From an uncultured Atopobiaceae bacterium (lineage in GTDB: Bacteria; Actinomycetota; Coriobacteriia; Coriobacteriales; Atopobiaceae), in the NCBI GenBank assembly GCA_947626465.1, contig CANQSI010000026.1, positions 1 to 10,614 of the forward strand: a stretch of DNA of 10,614 nucleotides, written 5' to 3'. How positions within the stretch are numbered: position 1 is the first letter of the stretch; every line of letters starts with the position of its first letter. A program made the translations under genes and the position numbers. The notes below the pieces were generated by a model. That model searched no databases and was not told the origin of the DNA. It saw nothing but the letters and a program-made list of their open reading frames with translations. Of this stretch, positions 6,189-10,614 are shown piece by piece.

Positions 6189-7316
6189 CTAGAAGACGAG
6201 GAGCTCGTCCCTGTGGATCGCGGGGACATCCGCCTTCTCCGGGAGGAATCTGCCGATGACGTCGAGCTTGAGGCCGCGCGCCTTCGCAAGCTCGTCTGAA
6301 CGATAGCGCGACACCCCGCGCGCGATGAGACGACCCTCGGGATCTTCCACCGAGACCACATCGCCCGAAACGAAATCGCCTCGGATCTCGCGCACCCCCA
6401 CCGGGAGAAGCGAAGCGCCTTTCTCCACCAGCGCCCGAGCGGCTCCCTCGTCTACGACGATCGTGCCTTTGGGCACGCCCGCGAGCGCGATCCAAAGCTT
6501 TCGCGCGGGCTCTCGGTTCTCCTCGCTTGGCGCGAAGAGCGTTCCGCGCACCTCTCCTCGCACCGCCGCGCTCATGGCTCCGATGTCGCGTCCCGAGACG
6601 ATGGCCATGGGGATGCCCGCTGCCATGAGCGCACGGGCGGCGTGGAGCTTCGAGCGCATCCCACCCGTGCCAATCGCCGAGGCGCTCTCGCCCGCGAGCG
6701 CGAGGATGCGCTCGTCGATTGCCTCGATGCGATCGATGCGGCAAGCTGCGGCATCACGCGAGGGGTCGGCCGTGTAGAGCCCGTCGATGTCGGTGAGGAT
6801 CACGTAGCGCTCGGCGCCTACGAGGGTGGCCACGATGGCGCCGAGAAGGTCGTTGTCTCCGAAGGAGAACTCCGTCACGCTCGTCGTGTCGTTCTCGTTC
6901 ACCACCGCCACCACGCCGAGCTCGAGAAGCCGCTCGAAGGTGTGGCGAATGTGGAGGTAGCTCCCGCGATCGACCACGTCCCGGCGGTTCAAGAGCACCT
7001 GCGCGCAGGGCAGGCCGAAGCGCGCGAGCTCGCGAGCGTAGGCTTCGGTGAGCGCCGCCTGGCCAGCCGCCGCAGCCGCCTGAAGGCCGGGGATGTCCCG
7101 CGGGCGCTCCTTGAGCCCGAGCCGCCCCATGCCCACGGCCACAGCGCCGGAGGAGACGATGATCGGGCGCCAACCGGACGACGCGACCTTTGCCGCCTCG
7201 GAGGCGATCGCCGCGACGCGAGACGGATCGAAGGCAGCATGTTCATCGACCAGCGAAGAACTCCCCACCTTGCACACCACCACATGGTCGAGGTAGTCGG
7301 GGTGCCGCTCGCTCAT
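6189..7316 (-). CDS. proB: Glutamate 5-kinase with PUA domain
   Basis: This 375-residue enzyme phosphorylates L-glutamate with ATP, the first step of proline synthesis. The ATG (7314-7316) overlaps the obg stop as ATGA (7313-7316), so translation is probably coupled. The amino acid kinase domain spans about 8-255, with VCKVGSS (Lys16), SSGAVAVGMG, NENDT at 140-144, the DIDGLYTADP nucleotide-binding segment, and GTGGMRSK. A C-terminal PUA domain runs from about 272 to 350 (starting near Trp275), as in full-length bacterial ProB. A longer in-frame reading upstream exists only because the frame is open under obg, and has no ribosome site. The next pathway gene, proA, is not adjacent: the convergent tenA follows instead. 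Feedback inhibition by proline is expected from the family and is not visible here. Confidence 0.96.
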   Translation of the reverse strand: MSERHPDYLDHVVVCKVGSSSLVDEHAAFDPSRVAAIASEAAKVASSGWRPIIVSSGAVAVGMGRLGLKERPRDIPGLQAAAAAGQAALTEAYARELARFGLPCAQVLLNRRDVVDRGSYLHIRHTFERLLELGVVAVVNENDTTSVTEFSFGDNDLLGAIVATLVGAERYVILTDIDGLYTADPSRDAAACRIDRIEAIDERILALAGESASAIGTGGMRSKLHAARALMAAGIPMAIVSGRDIGAMSAAVRGEVRGTLFAPSEENREPARKLWIALAGVPKGTIVVDEGAARALVEKGASLLPVGVREIRGDFVSGDVVSVEDPEGRLIARGVSRYRSDELAKARGLKLDVIGRFLPEKADVPAIHRDELLVF

Positions 7317-8674
7317 GCGTCCTCCTCGCCCTCGGGCCCAAGCTCGACGGGCCCCACGTAGTCGAAGGCGACCTCGAGGATGCGCACCTCGTCGCCGTCT
7401 TGCGCCCCTGCCTCCGCGAGCGCGTCGTCCACGCCGATCCTCGCGAAGCGGCTCTGGAGGTAGGCCACGGCCTCCTCGTTGTCCCAATCGGTCTGCACGA
7501 CCCAGCGCTCGATCGTCTCGCCGGAAAGGCGCCAGCCCTCCCCCTCGCGCTCGAGGGTGAAGGGCACCTCATCGCGCTTTGTGGCGCCACGCCACACCTT
7601 CTCGTAGGGGCTCTCCTCATCGGCGAGCGCCTGCGCGCGGAGCGCGCGCTCCTCGAAGACGAGGGCGCCAAGCGCCTGCTTGAGGGGGCCCACCCCCTCC
7701 CCGGTGAGCGCGGAGACGGCGAAGAAGGGGCGCTCGAGCTCCTCCGCACGCGCCTTTACGCGCGCCACCGCCTCTTCCGTGGCAGGCATGTCCACCTTGT
7801 TCGCCACGACCACCTGGGGGCGAAGGGCGAGTTCGGGGTCGTAGGTGGCAAGCTCGGAATCGATGATGGCGAGGTCTTCCACGGGATCTCGGCCCTCGAA
7901 GTCCCCGGTCGCGTCCACCACGTGCACCACCACGGAGCAGCGCTCGATATGCCGGAGGAAGTCGTGGCCGAGGCCTCGCCCCTCAGCCGCCCCCTCGATG
8001 AGGCCGGGCACGTCGGCCACCACGTAGTCGTAGTCGTCGGTGCGCACCGCTCCCAAGCTCGGGATGAGGGTCGTGAAGGGATAGCTTGCCACCTTCGGGC
8101 GCGCATTGCTCATCGCCGCCACGAGCGAGGACTTCCCCACCGACGGCATCCCCACGAGCGCCGCGTCGGCCATGAGCTTCATCTCGAGCTCGATCCAAAG
8201 CTCCTTTCCCGGCTCTCCGCGCTCGGCGAAGGCCGGCGCGCGGCGCACGCTCGTTACGAAGTGCGGGTTGCCATAGCCTCCCCTGCCGCCCCGCGCCACC
8301 ACGAGCCGCTCGCCCGCGCGCGTGAGATCCCCGAGCTCGGCGATGGGCTCCATGGTTTGCGCGTCCAGCGCACGAACCTGCGTGCCGAGGGGTACCGGGA
8401 GGATGAGATCCTCGCCGTCCTTTCCGTGCTTGCGCGCACCCTGGCCGTGCGTGCCCCGCTCTGCGGAGAAGTGGTGCTTGTAGCGATAGTCCACGAGCGA
8501 GGACTTTTGGGGATCGGCGACGAGCACCACCGAGCCCCCGTCGCCCCCGTCGCCTCCGTCGGGCCCGCCTTTGGGCACATGCGCCTCGCGCCTGAAGGAG
8601 AGGCATCCCGCGCCACCGTCGCCGGCTTTCACGTGGATGTGCACTCTGTCGGTGAAATCGGCCAGCTCACTCAC
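7313..8674 (-). CDS. obg: GTPase Obg (CgtA) with OCT domain
   Basis: This is a 453-residue ribosome-associated GTPase that acts in large-subunit maturation and stress control. I place the start at GTG 8672-8674, giving an N-terminus like other Obg proteins (a few residues before the DRV-x-I-x-VKAGDGG motif), with AAGG 7 bases upstream. The in-frame ATG at 8699-8701 lies inside a -10 box and is unlikely to be transcribed. Domains: the glycine-rich Obg fold (about 1-160), then the G domain with P-loop GMPSVGKS (175-182, Lys181), the G3 motif DVPGLIEG from Asp221, NKVD at 292-295, and SALTG near 324. A C-terminal OCT domain runs to about residue 440, followed by an acidic tail (EGEEDA). OCT is found in Gram-positive Obg proteins and supports an actinobacterial or Firmicutes-like origin. 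Confidence 0.96.
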   Translation of the reverse strand: MSELADFTDRVHIHVKAGDGGAGCLSFRREAHVPKGGPDGGDGGDGGSVVLVADPQKSSLVDYRYKHHFSAERGTHGQGARKHGKDGEDLILPVPLGTQVRALDAQTMEPIAELGDLTRAGERLVVARGGRGGYGNPHFVTSVRRAPAFAERGEPGKELWIELEMKLMADAALVGMPSVGKSSLVAAMSNARPKVASYPFTTLIPSLGAVRTDDYDYVVADVPGLIEGAAEGRGLGHDFLRHIERCSVVVHVVDATGDFEGRDPVEDLAIIDSELATYDPELALRPQVVVANKVDMPATEEAVARVKARAEELERPFFAVSALTGEGVGPLKQALGALVFEERALRAQALADEESPYEKVWRGATKRDEVPFTLEREGEGWRLSGETIERWVVQTDWDNEEAVAYLQSRFARIGVDDALAEAGAQDGDEVRILEVAFDYVGPVELGPEGEEDA

Positions 8675-8681
8675 CTCTTCG

Positions 8682-8685
8682 CCTT
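8682..8685 (-). promoter_or_regulatory. Ribosome binding site fixing the GTG start of obg
   Basis: On the minus strand AAGG lies 7 bases before the GTG at 8674, followed by GAAGAG directly against the start. No Shine-Dalgarno-like sequence precedes the ATG at 8701. This, together with the overlapping -10 box, decides the start. Confidence 0.55.
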
Positions 8686-8699
8686 GGGGAACGCCCGCC

Positions 8700-8705
8700 A
8701 TTGTA
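8700..8705 (-). promoter_or_regulatory. Candidate -10 box (TACAAT) for obg-proB
   Basis: TACAAT on the minus strand continues as TACAATGG, identical to the box before the secreted protein gene. Transcription would start near 8693, leaving a leader of about 19 bases to the GTG start. The -35 match is poor: TAAGCA with a 16-base spacer matches 3 of 6. A promoter is needed here because rpmA is terminated before the sdaA gene and cannot supply read-through in the usual way. Confidence 0.45.
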
Positions 8706-8763
8706 TCGTGGGCATCGAGGGTGCTTATTCCCCTTACGATCCCCTATGCCGGCTCCCGCGATG

Positions 8764-8772
8764 AAAGGCAGG
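8764..8772 (+). promoter_or_regulatory. Ribosome binding site choosing the start of sdaA
   Basis: AAAGGCAGG lies just upstream of ATG 8776 (7 bases from AAAGG, 3 from AGG). The two earlier in-frame ATGs, at 8746 and 8761, have no purine-rich site in front. The region 8702-8760 is the divergent promoter zone. TACGAT (8735-8740) is a possible -10 for this gene, without a clear -35. Confidence 0.5.
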
Positions 8773-8775
8773 CCC

Positions 8776-10395
8776 ATGCTTCCCTCAGCATTCGACGTGC
8801 TCGGCCCCATCATGGTGGGCCCCTCCAGCTCCCATACCGCAGGCGCCCTTCGCATCGGCCGGATGGCGGCTGAACTCGCTCCTGCGAGGATCACCGCGGC
8901 ATCCTTCACGCTCTACAACTCCTTTGCCAAGACCGCCGAGGGCCACGGCACGGCGAAGGCCCTCGTCGCGGGCGTACTCGGGATGGACACCGACGACTCG
9001 CGCATTCGCCACGCCCTCGAGATCGCCGTGGAGCGCGGAGTGGACATCGCCTTCACGCTCATCGATTCCGCGTCCGGAGTGCATCCCAACACGGCAGACG
9101 TCACCCTCTTTTGCGAGGGGGATGAGACCGTCGTGGTGCGAGGGGAATCAATCGGCGGCGGGAGGATTCGACTCTCTGCGATCGACGGGGCGCCCATAGA
9201 GGTCACCGGCGACCTTCCCACGCTCTTCATTCGCCACCGCGACCAAACCGGAGTGCTGGGGAGGCTCTGCACTGCCGTGGCCGAGGCGGGCGTGAACATC
9301 GCCACCATCCGCACGACGCGCAAGGCCCCCGGCGAGGATGCCTTCACGGTGATCGAATCGGATGAGGTGATTCCCGTTGAGCTCCTCGAGGCCCTCACGG
9401 AAGATCCCGAAGTCGTCTATGGGCGCGTGCTCTACGTGGCCGGAGCACGACTCGAAGCGCAAGGGACCTTCGACGGGGACTTCACCTCGGCCTCCTCGCT
9501 CCTCGCGCTTGCCGAGGAGATGCCCGGCTCCATCGGGGCGGTGATGCGCAGGAGGGAGATCGCGCTCGTCGCCAAGGATCGCGCCGCCAACGCGAAGGCC
9601 TCCGTCGATGCCTCCATGGCGAAGGTCCTGGCGGTGATGGAAGCGGAGGTGCGAGGCACGCTGGAGAAGCCACGACCCTCCCTCGGCGGCTTCCTCAACG
9701 GCGAGGCGAAGCGGGTCCTCGAGCACGAGCGCGCCCTCACGCTCCTCGGCGGCGACGTGGAGGGGCGTGCCATGGCCTATGCCATGGCCACCATCGAACG
9801 CTCGGACACGATGGGTGTGATCGTCGCCGCGCCCACGGCGGGCGCTTCCGGCATCGTTCCCGGTTGCCTCATCGCGCTCGGGGAGGCGCTCGCCTCTGCC
9901 GCAGGGCTGCCGATCTCCCCCACCTCCGCGCTTCCGCGCGTAGAGAAGGCCCTCTGGTGTGCCGCGGCCATCGGGGCAATCGCCCAAGGCAACGCCTCGG
10001 TGTCGGGCGCGGAGGCGGGATGCCAGGCGGAGACGGGCGTTGCCGCCGCCATGGCAGCGGCGGCCCTCTCGCAGATGCTCTACGGCTCGCCCGCCGTCTG
10101 CCTGAACGCGGCATCCATCGCCATCGCCAACACGCTCGGGCTCGTGTGCGATCCCGCGCTCGGCCTCGTGGAATACCCCTGCCAGATGCGCAATGCCGGC
10201 GGCGTCGCGCAGGCCTTTTGCGCCGCACGTCTCGCGCTCTCCGGCGTGGTGAGCCCGGTGGGCCTCGACGAGGTGCTCGGCGCCATGGACAGCGTGGGAG
10301 CCGCGCTTCCCGCGTCCCTTCGGGAAACCGCGGGTGGAGGCCTCGCCCAGTGCCCGAGCATCCTCGCGCGCTGCGGGGGATGCCCGCGCGCATAG
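8776..10395 (+). CDS. sdaA: L-serine dehydratase, single-chain beta-ACT-alpha, [4Fe-4S] type
   Basis: This 539-residue protein deaminates L-serine to pyruvate and ammonia with a [4Fe-4S] cluster. Residues 1 to about 145 are the beta domain, with FDVLGPIMVGPSSSHTAGA at its start. Residues about 148-220 are an ACT domain (DQTGVLGRLCTAVAEAGVNI). Residues about 230-539 are the alpha domain, so it looks like the two B. subtilis subunits (SdaAB then SdaAA) fused in one chain. Cys416, Cys458 and Cys469 have the same 42- and 11-residue spacing as the cluster ligands reported for the Legionella enzyme (Cys343, Cys385, Cys396), and are the likely ligands. The C-terminus ends RCGGCPRA (Cys533, Cys536), near where the Legionella enzyme uses its terminal Cys as fourth ligand. 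The gene lies between rpmA and obg on the opposite strand. Serine catabolism for energy or nitrogen is the likely role. Confidence 0.94.
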   Translation: MLPSAFDVLGPIMVGPSSSHTAGALRIGRMAAELAPARITAASFTLYNSFAKTAEGHGTAKALVAGVLGMDTDDSRIRHALEIAVERGVDIAFTLIDSASGVHPNTADVTLFCEGDETVVVRGESIGGGRIRLSAIDGAPIEVTGDLPTLFIRHRDQTGVLGRLCTAVAEAGVNIATIRTTRKAPGEDAFTVIESDEVIPVELLEALTEDPEVVYGRVLYVAGARLEAQGTFDGDFTSASSLLALAEEMPGSIGAVMRRREIALVAKDRAANAKASVDASMAKVLAVMEAEVRGTLEKPRPSLGGFLNGEAKRVLEHERALTLLGGDVEGRAMAYAMATIERSDTMGVIVAAPTAGASGIVPGCLIALGEALASAAGLPISPTSALPRVEKALWCAAAIGAIAQGNASVSGAEAGCQAETGVAAAMAAAALSQMLYGSPAVCLNAASIAIANTLGLVCDPALGLVEYPCQMRNAGGVAQAFCAARLALSGVVSPVGLDEVLGAMDSVGAALPASLRETAGGGLAQCPSILARCGGCPRA

Positions 10396-10428
10396 GCCCC
10401 CGCACCTCGCACCCTCACGCACGAAAGA

Positions 10429-10457
10429 GCGGGCCCTCCCCGAAGGGATGAGCCCGC
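10429..10457. terminator. Bidirectional hairpin between convergent sdaA and rpmA
   Basis: GCGGGC (10429-10434) pairs with GCCCGC (10452-10457), and TCCC (10437-10440) pairs with GGGA (10445-10448) around a CGAA tetraloop, leaving a small internal loop. On the minus strand the tail is TCTTTCGTG, a pyrimidine run suited to ending rpmA. On the plus strand the tail is weaker. It shares the GGGCCCTCC core with the hairpin at 1128-1158. Confidence 0.65.
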
Positions 10458-10482
10458 AACTTCAGGTGGATGGATGGTGGCG

Positions 10483-10614
10483 CTACGCAGCGTCCTCTTC
10501 GTCGGCGATGACGCTCACCGTGTGGCGCGCGCTCTGCACGAACTTCACGTGGCCGGAGGCCTTCGCGAAGAGCGTGTCGTCCTTGCCGATCCCCACGTTC
10601 TCGCCGGGATGGAA
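10483..10614 (-). CDS. rpmA: 50S ribosomal protein L27 (C-terminal 43 residues, truncated by window edge)
   Basis: The visible part begins FHPGENVGIGKDDTLFA and continues with the SGHVKFVQSARHTVSVI segment and an acidic DEEDAA end. This is the conserved C-terminal half of bacterial L27, a large-subunit protein near the peptidyl transferase centre. The TAG stop is at 10483-10485. The gene start and the usual upstream partner rplU would lie beyond the window edge. In most bacteria obg follows L27 directly, whereas here a convergent serine dehydratase gene and a hairpin intervene. Confidence 0.93.
   Translation of the reverse strand, partial: FHPGENVGIGKDDTLFAKASGHVKFVQSARHTVSVIADEEDAA

Noticed and set aside
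5380..6744. Minus-strand open frame (454 codons) spanning tenA and the proB 3' half
   Set aside because: It is antisense to tenA and out of frame with proB. It is Arg/Gly/Ala-rich with no domain, and both overlapped genes have full catalytic motifs.
7190..8764. Plus-strand open frame (524 codons) opposite obg
   Set aside because: Obg is unmistakable on the minus strand. This frame has no motif or ribosome site and crosses the obg promoter.
8701..8775. Longer N-terminus for the serine dehydratase (TTG 8701, ATG 8746 or ATG 8761)
   Set aside because: None has a ribosome site, the segment is the divergent promoter region, and family members begin a few residues before the FDVLGPIMVGPSSSHTAG motif.
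9148..10422. Minus-strand open frame (424 codons) opposite sdaA
   Set aside because: It is antisense to a well-conserved serine dehydratase, and its composition (Gly, Arg, His, Glu) is that of a shadow frame.
1..10614. CRISPR arrays, insertion sequences, phage genes, tRNA or rRNA genes
   Set aside because: I saw no regularly spaced repeats, no transposase or integrase motifs, no flanking inverted repeats with target duplications, and no tRNA- or rRNA-like segments in the gaps, all of which are under 200 bases.

Overview
The window is GC-rich, tightly packed bacterial chromosome. It looks like a high-GC Gram-positive actinobacterium, most probably class Coriobacteriia. The reasons are an Obg with a C-terminal OCT domain, the rpmA-obg-proB order, Thr/Glu-rich lipoproteins, and a sugar-phosphate GH4 glycosidase beside Fe-S oxidoreductases. 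This placement is inference from gene content and style, not from a marker-gene comparison.

Layout. (1) 1-1829, minus strand: two cell-envelope genes. One is a large secreted protein, cut by the window edge, with a 24-residue Gly-Gly repeat typical of parallel beta-helices. The other is a small lipoprotein preceded by a striking 11-bp direct repeat placed just upstream of a -10 box. (2) 2018-6159, plus strand: an aldo/keto reductase with a C-terminal two-[4Fe-4S] module, a GH4 6-phospho-beta-glucosidase, a membrane protein carrying an N-terminal J-domain, and a TenA-family thiamine-salvage enzyme. The last three are 43-44 bases apart and may share a transcript. (3) 6189-8674, minus strand: proB and obg, overlapping by 4 bases (ATGA). 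(4) 8776-10395, plus strand: a single-chain beta-ACT-alpha L-serine dehydratase. (5) 10483-10614, minus strand: the C-terminal end of rpmA (ribosomal protein L27).

The most informative architectural point is that the usual rpmA-obg-proB block is split by a serine dehydratase gene on the opposite strand, with a bidirectional hairpin after rpmA and a new -10 box in front of obg. That -10 box overlaps the most upstream ATG of obg, so the real start must be a downstream GTG.

Most of the window is ordinary housekeeping and metabolism. I see no phage, insertion sequence, CRISPR array, rRNA or tRNA, and no convincing novel multi-gene system. The items most worth a second look are the 11-bp-period operator before the lipoprotein, the membrane-anchored J-domain protein, the split ribosomal-protein operon, and the Cys-rich tail of the serine dehydratase.
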